Assembly: GCF_009498035.1 (NCBI RefSeq)
Contig: NZ_CP034550.1
Span: 1,550,001-1,614,000 of the forward strand
Length of the DNA stretch: 64,000 bases
Direction: 5' to 3'
From: Saccharothrix syringae
GTDB lineage: Bacteria; Actinomycetota; Actinomycetes; Mycobacteriales; Pseudonocardiaceae
Position 1 is the first letter of the stretch, and each line of letters begins with the position of its first letter. Shown piece by piece: positions 16,511 through 25,456 of this stretch. The notes below the pieces were generated by a model. That model was not told the origin of the DNA. It saw only the letters and a program-made list of their open reading frames with translations, and did no database searches. The translations under genes were made by a program, and so were the position numbers.

Positions 16511-17770
16511 ATGCGCCAGGGCTACACCGACCACGACGCGGCGCGGCTGGCCGGGGAGCCCCCCAAGCAGGGCGTGCTGCCCGGCGCCCGCGAGGAGCGC
16601 CGCTCGCCCTTCTCCCGCGACCGGGCCCGGGTGCTGCACTCGGCGGCCCTGCGGCGGCTGGCGGGCAAGACCCAGGTCGTGGGCCCCCACGAGGGCGCCG
16701 AGGTGACCGGCGTGCCGCGCACCAGGCTCACGCACTCCCTGGAGGTCGCGCAGATCGGCCGCGGCATCGGGGAGGAGCTGGGGTGCGACCCCGACCTCGT
16801 GGACACCGCGGGCCTCGCGCACGACATCGGCCACCCGCCGTTCGGGCACAACGGGGAACGCGCGCTCAACGACCTGGCCGGGCCGTGCGGCGGGTTCGAG
16901 GGCAACGCCCAGACCCTGCGCATCCTGACCCGCCTGGAGCCCAAGACCGAGCACGGCCTCAACCTCACCCGCGCGTGCCTGGACGCGGCCACGAAGTACC
17001 CGTGGCCCCGGCGGCCCGGCGTGGTCAAGTTCGGCGCCTACGACGACGACCTGCCGGTGTTCACGTGGTTGCGCGAGGGCGCGCCCGAGCACCGCCGCTG
17101 CCTGGAGGCGCAGGTCATGGACTGGGCCGACGACGTGGCCTACTCCGTGCACGACGTGGAGGACGGCGTGCTGGCCCACCGCATCCGGCTGTCCGCGCTC
17201 GGCGACCCGACCGAGCGGGCCGCCATCGCGGAGCTGGCCGCCAAGCACTTCTGCGCCGAGCCGGTCTCCACCCTGGAGGCCACCGCCGACGAGCTGCTGC
17301 GCCTGCCGGTCATCGCGGACCTCGCCGAGTACGACGGGTCCCGCCGCGCCCAGGTCGCCCTCAAGCGCCTCACCAGCGAGCTGGTCGGCCGGTTCGCCTC
17401 GGCGGCCGTGGGCGCCACCCGCCGGGCGCACGGCGACGGCCCGCTCACCCGCTACCGGGCCGACCTGGTCGTGCCGCCGCGGGTGCAGGCCGAGGTCGCG
17501 CTGCTCAAGGCGGTGGCCGTGCGGTACGTGATGAGCGACCCGGCGCGGCTGGCCGTGCAGGCCCGCCAGCGCGAGCTGGTCGCCGAGCTGGCGGACGCGC
17601 TGCTGCGCCGCGCCCCGGACGCGCTCGACCCCGCGTTCCACCCGGCGTGGGCGGCGGCCGGGGACGACGCCGCGCGGCTGCGCGTGGTGGTCGACCAGGT
17701 CGCGACGCTGACCGACGCGCAGGCCGTGGCGTGGCACCGGGCCCTCCGAAGCGCCCCCGGGGAAATGTGA
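16511..17770 (+). CDS. dgt: Deoxyguanosinetriphosphate triphosphohydrolase-like protein
   Basis: This HD-domain enzyme hydrolyses dNTPs to nucleosides and tripolyphosphate. The 419 residues match actinobacterial Dgt: [22 protein letters not shown], the first metal His in TRLTHSLEV (about residue 76), the HD pair in [17 protein letters not shown] (about 101-117), and the later Asp in [17 protein letters not shown]. All four metal ligands are present. The dgt-dnaG proximity is conserved in M. tuberculosis, here with four genes inserted. Confidence 0.94.
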   Translation: MRQGYTDHDAARLAGEPPKQGVLPGAREERRSPFSRDRARVLHSAALRRLAGKTQVVGPHEGAEVTGVPRTRLTHSLEVAQIGRGIGEELGCDPDLVDTAGLAHDIGHPPFGHNGERALNDLAGPCGGFEGNAQTLRILTRLEPKTEHGLNLTRACLDAATKYPWPRRPGVVKFGAYDDDLPVFTWLREGAPEHRRCLEAQVMDWADDVAYSVHDVEDGVLAHRIRLSALGDPTERAAIAELAAKHFCAEPVSTLEATADELLRLPVIADLAEYDGSRRAQVALKRLTSELVGRFASAAVGATRRAHGDGPLTRYRADLVVPPRVQAEVALLKAVAVRYVMSDPARLAVQARQRELVAELADALLRRAPDALDPAFHPAWAAAGDDAARLRVVVDQVATLTDAQAVAWHRALRSAPGEM

Positions 17771-17789
17771 CCGGTGGCACACTCGGGGA

Positions 17790-18062
17790 ATGGACGACAA
17801 CCGCCCCTCCGGCTTCGCGGAGGAGAACCGACCGCCCGGCCGACCGGAGCCGTGGCGCAGGCCGAGCCGGGAACCGGTGCCGGCCCTGGTCGAGCCCCCC
17901 TACCCCGGGTGGGACGACGACGAACCCGACGACGGTTCCGCCGGCGTGCGCGAACCACGCCGCCCCAAGCCCTTCGGCCCGGTCAGCGGCGCCGGGGAGC
18001 GACCGCCCCCGGAAGACCCGATCCTCGTGGAGGAAACCCAGTGCCTGATCGAGCGCGGCTGA
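17790..18062 (+). CDS. Small Pro/Glu-rich hypothetical protein
   Basis: A 90-residue hydrophilic, probably disordered protein, rich in Pro, Glu and Arg (EPPYPGWDDDEPDDG). It starts 19 bases after dgt and its end overlaps the serpin start by 22 bases. CACACT six bases before the ATG resembles the leaderless pattern. There is no recognised domain. The GC3 bias of the frame supports coding. Confidence 0.55.
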   Translation: MDDNRPSGFAEENRPPGRPEPWRRPSREPVPALVEPPYPGWDDDEPDDGSAGVREPRRPKPFGPVSGAGERPPPEDPILVEETQCLIERG

Positions 18063-19078
18063 CGTTCGCCCTCACCCTGCACGACGCCATCGCGCCCGAT
18101 CGCACGCGGAACGCCTGCTGGTCGCCCCACTCGGTGGCCGGTGCCCTCGCCCTGACCGCCCGCGCCGCGCGCGGCGGGACGCGGGCCGAGCTGACGCGCC
18201 TGCTGGGGGACGTCGACGCGGTCGGGGTGGAGGTCGACGGCGCCGAGTTCGCCGTGGCCAACACCCTGTGGGCCGCCGACGGCCTGCCGCTGGAGGAGGA
18301 CTTCCTGGCCGAGCTGGCCGACCGGCCCGGCGCCGCGGTCCGCCCCGCGCCGTTCCGGGACGACCCGGAGGGCGCGCGCAAGCTCATCAACGCCGACGTC
18401 GCCGAGACCACCCGGCAGCTGATCCCCGAGCTGCTCGCCGCCGGGTCGATCACCGACGACACGGTGGCCACCCTGGTCAACGCGCTGTACCTGAAGTGCG
18501 CCTGGACCGCGGAGTTCCCGGAGCACGACACCGCCGACCGGCCGTTCCGGGGCGCGGGCGAGGTGCCGACCATGCGCCGCACCGAGCGCGTCCGGCACGC
18601 GCACCGCGCCGGGTGGCAGGCGGTGTGCCTGCCCGCCCACGGCGGCGTGGAGGCGGTCGTGCTGCTGCCCGACGACGAGCTGGGCGGCACGGAGGGCGTG
18701 CCCGAGGTGCTGGACGCCCTGGACTGGCGGCGCGTCGAGCTGTACCTGCCCAGGCTCCGGATCGGCATGAACGCGTCGCTGGCCGAGGCGTTGCGGCGGG
18801 TCGGCGTGCGGACCCTGTTCACCCCCGGCGCCGACCTGACCGGCCTGAGCCCCGACCCGCGCCTGTACGTCGACGACGTGGTCCACGAGGCCGTGCTGCG
18901 GGTGGACGAGCAGGGCTTCGAGGGTGCCGCGGCGACCGCCGTGACGATGCGGATGGTGTCGTTCACCCCCGAGGACGAGCCCGCCCTGGTGGTCCGGGTC
19001 GACCGCCCGTACCTGCTGCTGGTCCGGCACGCGGCCACCGGCGCGGTGTTCTTCCTGGCCCAGGTGGTCGAGCCCTAG
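18041..19078 (+). CDS. Bacterial serpin (serine protease inhibitor)
   Basis: The 345-residue protein is a serpin: residues 23-45 carry the helix-B/D start (WSPHSVAGALALTARAARGGTRAEL), the breach strand reads NTLWAADGLPLEEDFL, ITDDTVATLVNALYLK matches the hexa-strand region, and the reactive-centre hinge lies in DEQGFEGAAATAVTMRM followed by the shutter strand VDRPYLLLVRHAATGAVFFLAQV. The Gly-Ala-Ala-Ala-Thr hinge predicts an inhibitory serpin. There is no signal peptide, so it may act inside the cell. GTG 18041 has GGAGGAAA at good spacing and gives the normal N terminus. It is shorter than the 370-400 residues usual for serpins. Confidence 0.9.
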   Translation: MPDRARLTFALTLHDAIAPDRTRNACWSPHSVAGALALTARAARGGTRAELTRLLGDVDAVGVEVDGAEFAVANTLWAADGLPLEEDFLAELADRPGAAVRPAPFRDDPEGARKLINADVAETTRQLIPELLAAGSITDDTVATLVNALYLKCAWTAEFPEHDTADRPFRGAGEVPTMRRTERVRHAHRAGWQAVCLPAHGGVEAVVLLPDDELGGTEGVPEVLDALDWRRVELYLPRLRIGMNASLAEALRRVGVRTLFTPGADLTGLSPDPRLYVDDVVHEAVLRVDEQGFEGAAATAVTMRMVSFTPEDEPALVVRVDRPYLLLVRHAATGAVFFLAQVVEP

Positions 19079-19080
19079 CC

Positions 19081-19106
19081 GTCACGTTCGCGCGCCCCGC
19101 CTCGTC
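19081..19106 (+). promoter_or_regulatory. Candidate ECF41 promoter
   Basis: GTCACG (19081-19086) and CGTC (19103-19106), 16 bases apart, resemble the reported ECF41 pattern (TGTCACA and CGTC). The downstream gene encodes the CMD protein typical of ECF41 loci, and the ECF41 gene itself is convergent just beyond. Confidence 0.45.
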
Positions 19107-19140
19107 CACCGGGTGTCGGACCCGGAACGAGGAGGAACGC

Positions 19141-19707
19141 ATGGCCAGGATCCCGGTCGTCCCCGCCAGGGGCGCCAGCGCGCTGGTGAAGATCGCCTAC
19201 CGGCTCAGCAGGCGCAAGTTCGGCGCGGTGCCCGAACCGGTCGCCGTGTCCGCGCACCACCGGAAGTTGATGGTGGTCGGCGCCCGGCACGAGCTGGGCG
19301 TGGAGCGGGCGGCGCGGGTGCTGCCGGTGTCGCTGCGCGAGCTGGTGGTCTACGCCACCGCGGTCAAGCTCGGCTGCTCGTGGTGCGTGGACTTCGGCAC
19401 CATGCTGATCAAGCACGAGGGCCTGGACGTGGACCGGCTCCGGGAGATCGGCGACTACGCGAACTCCGACCGCTACACCGAGCTGGAGAAGCTGGCGCTG
19501 GCCTACGCCGACGCCATGACCGACACGCCGGTCACCGTCACCGACGAGCAGGTCGCCGAGCTGGACCGGCGGCTCGGGCACGACGGGCTGGTCGAGCTGA
19601 CCTACCTGATCGCGCTGGAGAACAACCGGGGCCGGTTCAACTCGGCGCTGGGCATCACCGACCAGGGCTTCACCTCGGGGGACGCCTGCCGGGTGCCGAT
19701 GCCCTAG
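19141..19707 (+). CDS. Carboxymuconolactone decarboxylase (AhpD-like) family protein
   Basis: The 188-residue product has the CMD core with the redox motif LGCSWCVDFG (CxxC, about residues 78-87) and the downstream His/Glu region (ENNRGRFNSALG). Proteins of this type are alkylhydroperoxidase-like. It has a good ribosome site (GAGGAGGAA) before the ATG. Its gene is convergent with, and overlaps by four bases, an ECF41 sigma factor gene; CMD proteins are one of the three classic partner families of ECF41 factors. Confidence 0.9.
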   Translation: MARIPVVPARGASALVKIAYRLSRRKFGAVPEPVAVSAHHRKLMVVGARHELGVERAARVLPVSLRELVVYATAVKLGCSWCVDFGTMLIKHEGLDVDRLREIGDYANSDRYTELEKLALAYADAMTDTPVTVTDEQVAELDRRLGHDGLVELTYLIALENNRGRFNSALGITDQGFTSGDACRVPMP

Positions 19708-20606
19708 TCGAAGCGCACGTGGCCGAGCTTGTCGGGGTTGACCACGTCGTAGATCGCGACGACCAGGCCGTCGCGCACCACGATGCTGCTCACCCGCGCG
19801 CTGACGCCCGGCTGCTCGGGGAAGAGCACGCCCAGGTCGCCGTTGACCAGCACCGGCCGCCCGGCGGCGGTGATGCCGCCGTACTTGCGCACCAGGCCGA
19901 GCAGGAAGCGCGCCACCTTCGCGGGGCCGTCGATGACGTTGATCGCGGTCCTGGCCTTGCCGCCGCCGTCGCCCACGGCCACCACGTCCGGGTGCAGCAG
20001 GCCGACCACCGCCCCCACGTCGCCGGTGGCCAGCGCGGCGACGAAGCGCTCCAGCAGCTCGCGCTGCTCGTCCAGCGCCACGCGGGGCGGTGGCTCGGCC
20101 GCGGCCACCGCCCGCCGGCCGCGCGAGGCGTGCTGGCGGGCCGTGGCCTCGGTCACCCCGAGCACGGCGGCGATCTCGGTGAACGGCACGCCGAACGCGT
20201 CGTGCAGCACGAACGCCACCCGCTGCTCGGGCGTGAGCCGGTCCAGCACCACCAGGGCCGCCATCCGCACGCCGTCGTCGCGCACCACGGCGTCCAGCGG
20301 GTCGTCCTCGCCGGAGGTGATCAGCGGCTCGGGCAGCCACTGGCCCACGTACCGCTCGCGCCGCACCGCCGCCGACCGCAGCCGGTCCAGGCAGATCCGG
20401 CCCACCACGGTCGTCAGCCAGCCCCGCAGGTCCCGGATCTCCGCGCGCGCCCGGTCGCCGAGCCCGGTCAGCCGCAGCCACGCCTCCTGCACCGCGTCCT
20501 CGGCGTCCGCGACGCTGCCGGTGAGCCGGTAGGCCACCCCCACCAGGTGCGCGCGGTGACCGGTGAAGGCGGCGGCGAGGGTCTGCTCGGCTGCGGTCAT
20601 GGCCAC
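19704..20606 (-). CDS. ECF41-type RNA polymerase sigma factor
   Basis: The 300-residue protein has sigma2 (residues 10-75, VGVAYRLTGSVADAEDAVQEAWLRL), sigma4 (125-180, LTPEQRVAFVLHDAFGVPFTEIAAVLGV) and a C-terminal SnoaL-like extension. The ECF41 marks are all visible: WLPEPL in the linker, DGGGK in the extension, and NPDKL near the end. In this group the extension regulates activity and no anti-sigma is needed. The partner is the convergent CMD gene. It resembles SigJ of mycobacteria. The GTG at 20606 is used; an ATG two codons later is an alternative. Confidence 0.92.
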   Translation of the reverse strand: MAMTAAEQTLAAAFTGHRAHLVGVAYRLTGSVADAEDAVQEAWLRLTGLGDRARAEIRDLRGWLTTVVGRICLDRLRSAAVRRERYVGQWLPEPLITSGEDDPLDAVVRDDGVRMAALVVLDRLTPEQRVAFVLHDAFGVPFTEIAAVLGVTEATARQHASRGRRAVAAAEPPPRVALDEQRELLERFVAALATGDVGAVVGLLHPDVVAVGDGGGKARTAINVIDGPAKVARFLLGLVRKYGGITAAGRPVLVNGDLGVLFPEQPGVSARVSSIVVRDGLVVAIYDVVNPDKLGHVRFD

Positions 20607-20620
20607 CAGTCAACCAGCAC

Positions 20621-20634
20621 TAGACTCGCCTGCT
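20621..20634 (+). promoter_or_regulatory. Putative leaderless promoter of dnaG
   Basis: TAGACT (20621-20626) lies eight bases before GTG 20635, the start supported by homology to M. tuberculosis DnaG. No ribosome site is present. Confidence 0.45.
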
Positions 20635-22536
20635 GTGGCAGGACGCATCCGGGAGAGCGACATCGCGCTGGTCCGCGACCGGAGCCGGATCGACGACGTC
20701 GTGGGCGACCACGTGTCGCTGCGCCGGGCCGGTGGCGGCGCGCTGAAGGGCCTGTGCCCGTTCCACGACGAGAAGTCGCCGTCGTTCAACGTCCGCCCCA
20801 CGCACGGCACGTTCCACTGCTTCGGCTGCGGCGAGGGCGGCGACGTCATCGCGTTCGTGATGAAGATCGAGCACCTGGGGTTCGTCGAGGCGGTCGAGCG
20901 ACTGGCCGACCGGGCGGGCATCCAGCTGACCTACGAGGGCGGCGGCGCGACGATCCAGCGCGACCGCGGCACCCGCAGCAGGCTGCTGGAGGCCCACCGG
21001 GCCGCCGCCGAGTTCTACGCCGAGCAGCTGGCCTCGCCCGACGCCATGCCGGCGCGCGAGTTCCTGGCACAGCGCGGCTTCGACGAGGCCGCGGCCCGCA
21101 CCTTCGGCTGCGGCTTCGCCCCGGCCGGCTGGGACCGGCTGACCAAGCACCTGCTCGGCCGCGGCTTCGAGCTGACCGAGCTGATCAAGGCCCAGCTGAC
21201 CAAGGAGGGCCGCCAGGGGCCGATCGACCGGTTCCACCGGCGGCTGCTGTGGCCGATCCGGGACCTCGGCGGCGACGTGGTCGGCTTCGGCGCGCGGCGC
21301 ATCTTCGACGACGACCAGATCCAGGCCAAGTACCTCAACACCTCCGAGAGCCCGATCTACAAGAAGTCGCAGGTGCTGTTCGGGCTGGACCTGGCCAAGC
21401 GGGAGATCGCCAAGCGGCGGCAGGCCGTGGTGGTCGAGGGCTACACCGACGTGATGGCCATGCACCTGGCGGGCGTGCCCACGGCGGTGGCCTCGTGCGG
21501 CACGGCGTTCGGCGCGGACCACATGAACGTGCTGCGGCGGCTGCTCATCGACGACTCGCTCAACGGCGAGGTGATCTTCACCTTCGACGGCGACTCGGCG
21601 GGGCAGAAGGCGGCGCTCAAGGCGTTCGAGGGCGAGCAGCAGTTCACCGCGCAGACCTACATCGCGATCGCGCCGGACGGCATGGACCCGTGCGAGCTGC
21701 GGCAGGCCAAGGGCGACGTGGCCGTGCGCGACCTGGTGGCCCGGCGCACGCCGCTGTTCGAGTTCGCCATCCGCACCCGGCTCAAGGACTACGACCTGGA
21801 CTCGGTGGACGGCCGGGTCGAGGCGCTCAAGGCGATGGTGCCGTTCGTGGCGCAGATCAAGGACCGGGCCAAGCGCGACGGCTACGCCACGCGCCTGGCG
21901 TGGTGGGTGGGCTGGGACGACGAGGCGGCCGTGGTCCGCCGGGTCCGCGAGACGGCCAACGGCCGCGCCCCCGCGCCCGCGGCACCGGCCCGCCGCCGCC
22001 CGGTGGACCCGAACCAGGGCGCCCTGCCCGTGGACGTGGGCGGTCCGGCGCGCCCCGACCCGCGCGACCCCGCGCTGTGGGCGCAGCGGGAGGCGCTGAA
22101 GTCGGCCCTGCAGCTGCCGGAGATGGCCGGGCCGTACTACGACGCGCTGCCGGACGAGGCGTTCACCAACCCCGCCTACCAGGCGCTGCACCGGGCGGTG
22201 CGGGAGGCGGGCGGCGCGTCGGCGGGACTGTCCGGGCCCGCGTTCGTGGAGGCGGTGTCGCAGGCGTGCGGGCCGCCGGTGCTCAAGTCGCTGGTGACCG
22301 AGCTGTCGGTGGAACCGCTGCAGGTCAAGGCGGGCGACCAGTACCCGTACGTGCAGAGCGTGCTCAAGCGGCTGCAGCAGATCCACCTGTCCGGGCAGAT
22401 CGCGGAGCTGAAGTCGCGGCTCAAGCGCGTGTCGCCGCTGGAGGACCCGGACGAGTACCGGGCGCTGTTCGGCGACCTGGTGGCGCTGGAGGCGTACCAC
22501 AAGGAACTGGGCCAGCAGGCGATCGGCGGGCTGTGA
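20635..22536 (+). CDS. dnaG: DNA primase
   Basis: DnaG makes RNA primers for chromosomal replication. The 633-residue protein has the N-terminal zinc finger (CPFH at about 40-43 and CFGCGEGGD), the TOPRIM core (VVVEGYTDVMAMHLAG with the catalytic Glu, and FTFDGDSAGQKAA with the DxD pair), and a C-terminal DnaB-binding helical domain from about residue 480. GTG 20635 matches the mycobacterial start; longer frames to 20563 are non-homologous. Its stop overlaps the next gene's ATG. Confidence 0.95.
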   Translation: MAGRIRESDIALVRDRSRIDDVVGDHVSLRRAGGGALKGLCPFHDEKSPSFNVRPTHGTFHCFGCGEGGDVIAFVMKIEHLGFVEAVERLADRAGIQLTYEGGGATIQRDRGTRSRLLEAHRAAAEFYAEQLASPDAMPAREFLAQRGFDEAAARTFGCGFAPAGWDRLTKHLLGRGFELTELIKAQLTKEGRQGPIDRFHRRLLWPIRDLGGDVVGFGARRIFDDDQIQAKYLNTSESPIYKKSQVLFGLDLAKREIAKRRQAVVVEGYTDVMAMHLAGVPTAVASCGTAFGADHMNVLRRLLIDDSLNGEVIFTFDGDSAGQKAALKAFEGEQQFTAQTYIAIAPDGMDPCELRQAKGDVAVRDLVARRTPLFEFAIRTRLKDYDLDSVDGRVEALKAMVPFVAQIKDRAKRDGYATRLAWWVGWDDEAAVVRRVRETANGRAPAPAAPARRRPVDPNQGALPVDVGGPARPDPRDPALWAQREALKSALQLPEMAGPYYDALPDEAFTNPAYQALHRAVREAGGASAGLSGPAFVEAVSQACGPPVLKSLVTELSVEPLQVKAGDQYPYVQSVLKRLQQIHLSGQIAELKSRLKRVSPLEDPDEYRALFGDLVALEAYHKELGQQAIGGL

Positions 22537-23036
22537 TGGGGTTGTTCCGGAGGTTGTTCGGCTCGGGCGCGCCCGAGGGGTTCACCGGGGAGCTGGAGCC
22601 CGAGGAGCACGTGCTGGCGTCGGCCGCGGTGGGGACGTCGTGGCTGGTGGCGACCTCGCACGGGCTGTGGCTGCCGGGTCCGCGGCGGGTCGGGTGGCAC
22701 CTGGTCAGCAAGGCGACGTGGACCGGGGGCGCGCTGGCGGTCGTGGAGGCGGTCGAGGACGGCGCGGCCGGGGAGGCGGTGCTGCTGCGCGACCTGCCGC
22801 CGCAGCGGTTCCCGCTGGAGTCGCCGGGCCGGGTGCCGCAGGTGGTGCACGAGCGGGTGACCGGGTCGATCCGGTCGCGGCACCGCAACGAGGTGCCGGG
22901 GGCGTGGTTCCTCCAGCGCAAGGTGGCCGGGCGCGACGGCGTGGTGCTCCAGGTGCGGCCGGACCCGGGCGCGGACGTGGCGGCGTTGCGGGACATCGCC
23001 GCGTCGGTGGCGGAGAAGCTGCGGGGCGTAGGGTAA
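22536..23036 (+). CDS. Hypothetical protein coupled to dnaG
   Basis: The 166-residue product starts at an ATG sharing its A with the dnaG stop (ATGA). It opens with MGLFRRLFGSGAPEG and continues with a beta-rich domain (HVLASAAVGTSWLVATSHGLWLPG, RVGWHLVSKATWTGGALAVVEA), reminiscent of PH-like or bacterial PH_2 folds. There are no membrane helices. Similar small genes follow dnaG in many actinobacteria. Function unknown. Confidence 0.78.
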   Translation: MGLFRRLFGSGAPEGFTGELEPEEHVLASAAVGTSWLVATSHGLWLPGPRRVGWHLVSKATWTGGALAVVEAVEDGAAGEAVLLRDLPPQRFPLESPGRVPQVVHERVTGSIRSRHRNEVPGAWFLQRKVAGRDGVVLQVRPDPGADVAALRDIAASVAEKLRGVG

Positions 23037-23054
23037 CAGTACGATCGTACTGTT
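23035..23054. promoter_or_regulatory. Perfect 20-bp palindrome upstream of tam
   Basis: AACAGTACGATCGTACTGTT is a perfect palindrome. It includes the last two bases of the preceding stop codon and ends 12 bases before the tam ATG, overlapping the region where a promoter would lie. The form is that of a dimeric repressor operator (TetR or GntR type). No other copy was seen in the window. Confidence 0.7.
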
Positions 23055-23066
23055 TGGAGGCGCCTC

Positions 23067-23813
23067 ATGTGGGACCCGGCCGAGTACCTCGCGTTCGCCG
23101 ACCACCGGTCGCGACCGTTCCACGACCTGCTGGCGCGGGTGGGCGCGACGGAGCCGCGCCGGGTGGTCGACCTCGGCTGCGGGCCGGGGAACCTGACCGC
23201 GACCCTGGTGTCGCGCTGGCCCTCGGCGGTGGTCGAGGCCCTGGACTCCTCGCCGGAGATGGTGGCGGCGGCGCGGGAGCGCGGGTTGGCCGCGCGGGTC
23301 GCCGACGTGGGGTCGTGGGAGCCCGCGCCGGACGTCGACGTCGTGGTGACCAACGCGGTGCTCCAGTGGGTGCCCGGGCACGAGGAGCTGCTGCGCGGGT
23401 GGGTGCGCGCGCTGCCGTCGGGCGCCTGGCTGGCGGTGCAGGTGCCGGGGAACTTCGACGGGCCGTCGCACCGGTTGGTGCGGGAGCTGGTGGCCGAGGG
23501 GTGGCCGGGGCTCAGCGGGCTGCTGAGGGAGTCGCCGGTGCTGGACGCCGTGGGGTACGCGGAGGTGCTGTCCGAGGCCGCTGTGGACGCTTGGGAGACG
23601 ACTTACGTGCAGCGGTTGGAGGGGGAGGACGCCGTGCTGGGGTGGATCAGCGGGACGGCGCTGAGGCCGGTGCGGGCGGCGCTGGGCGAGCGGGGGTGGG
23701 AGGAGTTCCGGGCGGCGCTGGCACCCCGGCTGCGGGCCGCCTACCCGCGACGGGACGACGGCACGACCTGGTTCCCGTTCCGGCGGGTGTTCGCGGTGGC
23801 CAGGGTGCGCTGA
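23067..23813 (+). CDS. tam: Trans-aconitate 2-methyltransferase
   Basis: The 248-residue SAM-dependent methyltransferase begins [22 protein letters not shown], characteristic of Tam, with the SAM loop [15 protein letters not shown] (residues 33-47), acidic strand ALDSSPEMV and the [15 protein letters not shown] block. Tam esterifies trans-aconitate, which otherwise inhibits aconitase. GGAGG precedes the ATG. A perfect palindrome 12 bases upstream suggests separate regulation from dnaG. Confidence 0.9.
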   Translation: MWDPAEYLAFADHRSRPFHDLLARVGATEPRRVVDLGCGPGNLTATLVSRWPSAVVEALDSSPEMVAAARERGLAARVADVGSWEPAPDVDVVVTNAVLQWVPGHEELLRGWVRALPSGAWLAVQVPGNFDGPSHRLVRELVAEGWPGLSGLLRESPVLDAVGYAEVLSEAAVDAWETTYVQRLEGEDAVLGWISGTALRPVRAALGERGWEEFRAALAPRLRAAYPRRDDGTTWFPFRRVFAVARVR

Positions 23814-23827
23814 CCCGGCGGGTTCAC

Positions 23828-23880
23828 GCCTGCGCCGAGGCCGCCTCCCGGAGTTCGCCGGGGGCGGCCTCGGCGCAGGC
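23828..23880. terminator. Strong bidirectional hairpin
   Basis: GCCTGCGCCGAGGCCGCC (23828-23845) pairs perfectly with GGCGGCCTCGGCGCAGGC (23863-23880); inside, CCCGG and CCGGG extend the stem past a single bulged T to a 6-base loop, 23 pairs in total. It lies between convergent genes and can serve both strands. Confidence 0.85.
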
Positions 23881-23922
23881 GCTCGCGCTCGTCGGCCGGT
23901 TCGGCCGGCCGGCCGTCGCCGA

Positions 23923-24174
23923 TCAGTTGGCGCGCGGGATGACCGGGTCGCGCCGGTAGCCGTTGGCCTCGGCGCTGGTCTTGGCCGCAGTCGTCGTCCG
24001 ACGCCCGAAACCGGTCTTCTCGCTCACCTTGGCCCGCACCACCCCGGCCGCGCCCTGCACCGCGGGGTGGTCGGCCAGGGCGCGGTAGGCGCGCACGATC
24101 TGGTCGTACCGATGACGGCCGGCGCGCGCTCCCAGCACGTAGCCGACGGCCGCACCGAACAAGATGCCCTTCAT
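23923..24174 (-). CDS. Small YtxH-like protein
   Basis: An 83-residue protein starting MKGILFGAAVGYVLGARAGR, a glycine-rich hydrophobic segment of the YtxH type, followed by a basic helical tail (YDQIVRAYRALADHPAVQGAAGVVRAKV). It has a purine-rich ribosome site GGGAGGAGAGG. It is a probable membrane-anchored small protein of unknown role, convergent with tam across the strong hairpin. Confidence 0.72.
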   Translation of the reverse strand: MKGILFGAAVGYVLGARAGRHRYDQIVRAYRALADHPAVQGAAGVVRAKVSEKTGFGRRTTTAAKTSAEANGYRRDPVIPRAN

Positions 24175-24308
24175 CAGGTCCTCTCCTCCCGTTGTGCCTG
24201 GTCACGCCCCTTCATACCCCGTTAAGAGGGGGGTGTGCACGAGCACTGTCCCGGATGCGCTAGAGTTATGTCCCGTCAGGCCGAGAGGCCCGGCGCACAA
24301 CCGAACAA

Positions 24309-24380
24309 TCCCCCATAGCTCAACGGCAGAGCATTCGACTGTTAATCGAAGGGTTACTGGTTCGAATCCAGTTGGGGGAG
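24309..24380 (+). tRNA. tRNA-Asn (GTT)
   Basis: A 72-base cloverleaf: acceptor TCCCCCA/TGGGGGA, D-stem GCTC/GAGC, anticodon loop with GTT, and T-arm CTGG-TTCGAAT-CCAG. CCA is not encoded. The position near dnaG matches M. tuberculosis. Confidence 0.97.
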
Positions 24381-24498
24381 CGCGATGGCAGCCCCAGGTC
24401 CGCGGACCTGGGGTCTTGTCGTTTCATGGGGCCGGGGTACCCGGCAGTCACCCATTTGTCACCACGATCGAGTGGTTTCTTGGGGCAGGCTGACCCTC

Positions 24499-25371
24499 AT
24501 GTCCCAGGACCTCGCCACCCGTCGGCGCCAGGACCGCTTCGCCAACCTGCGCCGCATCACCGCGCTGGACCCCGAACGCGACCACCAGGAGATCCTGCGC
24601 ATCTCGTCGGGCTACGAGTTCCCCTGGGACTACGTGCGGGCGCTGGAGTTCGCCCTGTTCAGGACGTACTGCGTCCCGTCGGTCTCGGCGCTGCTGGCCA
24701 GGACCGGCGAGTTCGAGCGCAGACCGCAGAAGCGCTACGACGACACCGCGCTGCTCATGGTCGAGCTGGTGGACCACGGCTACGACTCCCCGCGCGGCAA
24801 GGAGGCCCTGCGCGTGGTCAACCGCCTGCACGGCAGGTACGAGATCTCGAACGACGACATGCGCTACGTGCTCTCCACGTTCGTGTACGACCCGATCGAG
24901 TGGATCACCGCCTACGGCTGGCGCCCCCTGACCGACCACGAGCGCGTGGCCGCGTTCCACTTCTACCGGGCCGTGGGGGCGCGGATGGGCATCAAGGACG
25001 TCCCGGACACCTACGAGGCTTTCCGGGCCTTCAAGAAGGCGTACGAGGCCGAGCACTTCGCCTACAGCGACACCAACCGCAGGATCGGCCGGTACACCCT
25101 CGACCTGTTCTGCTCCTGGTACCCGCTGCCGAAGTCCCTGACATCCCGCGCCGTCCTCTCCCTCCTGGACGCCCCGATGCTGGAGGCGTTCGGCTTCCCG
25201 CACCAACCGCGCCTCCTGACCGCCGCGGCCAGGACCGCCCTGCGCCTGCGGGCCGGAGTGGTCCGCCGGATGCCACCCCGCCGCACCGCGCGCCTGACCA
25301 ACGACCCGCGCAACCGCACGTACCCGAACTACCCGACCGGCTACCGGCCGTCCGACCTGGGGGCGCGGTAG
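24499..25371 (+). CDS. MpaB-family (DUF2236-like) oxygenase
   Basis: The 290-residue protein resembles the oxygenase MpaB / rubber-oxygenase-like family: an N-terminal helical half (YEFPWDYVRALEFALFRTYCVPSVSALLA), a histidine region (LMVELVDHGYDSPRGKEALRVVNRLHGRYEISNDDMRYVLSTFVYDPIEW) and a C-terminal tail rich in Arg. The conserved His and Arg in the middle region are expected haem or substrate residues. The ATG at 24499 is chosen because homology begins at RRRQDRFANLRRI; CAGGCT seven bases upstream resembles a leaderless -10. No signal peptide is seen. Confidence 0.85.
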   Translation: MSQDLATRRRQDRFANLRRITALDPERDHQEILRISSGYEFPWDYVRALEFALFRTYCVPSVSALLARTGEFERRPQKRYDDTALLMVELVDHGYDSPRGKEALRVVNRLHGRYEISNDDMRYVLSTFVYDPIEWITAYGWRPLTDHERVAAFHFYRAVGARMGIKDVPDTYEAFRAFKKAYEAEHFAYSDTNRRIGRYTLDLFCSWYPLPKSLTSRAVLSLLDAPMLEAFGFPHQPRLLTAAARTALRLRAGVVRRMPPRRTARLTNDPRNRTYPNYPTGYRPSDLGAR

Positions 25372-25456
25372 GCGCCAGTGCACAGCTTGGTCACGCCCTG
25401 CCGGGTTGGCGAGACGCACCGAACCCTGATCTGTACCCTCCAGAACCGCACGTCAG

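Noticed and set aside
23828..23880. Non-coding RNA gene
   Set aside because: The long stem sits between convergent genes and is better explained as a bidirectional terminator.
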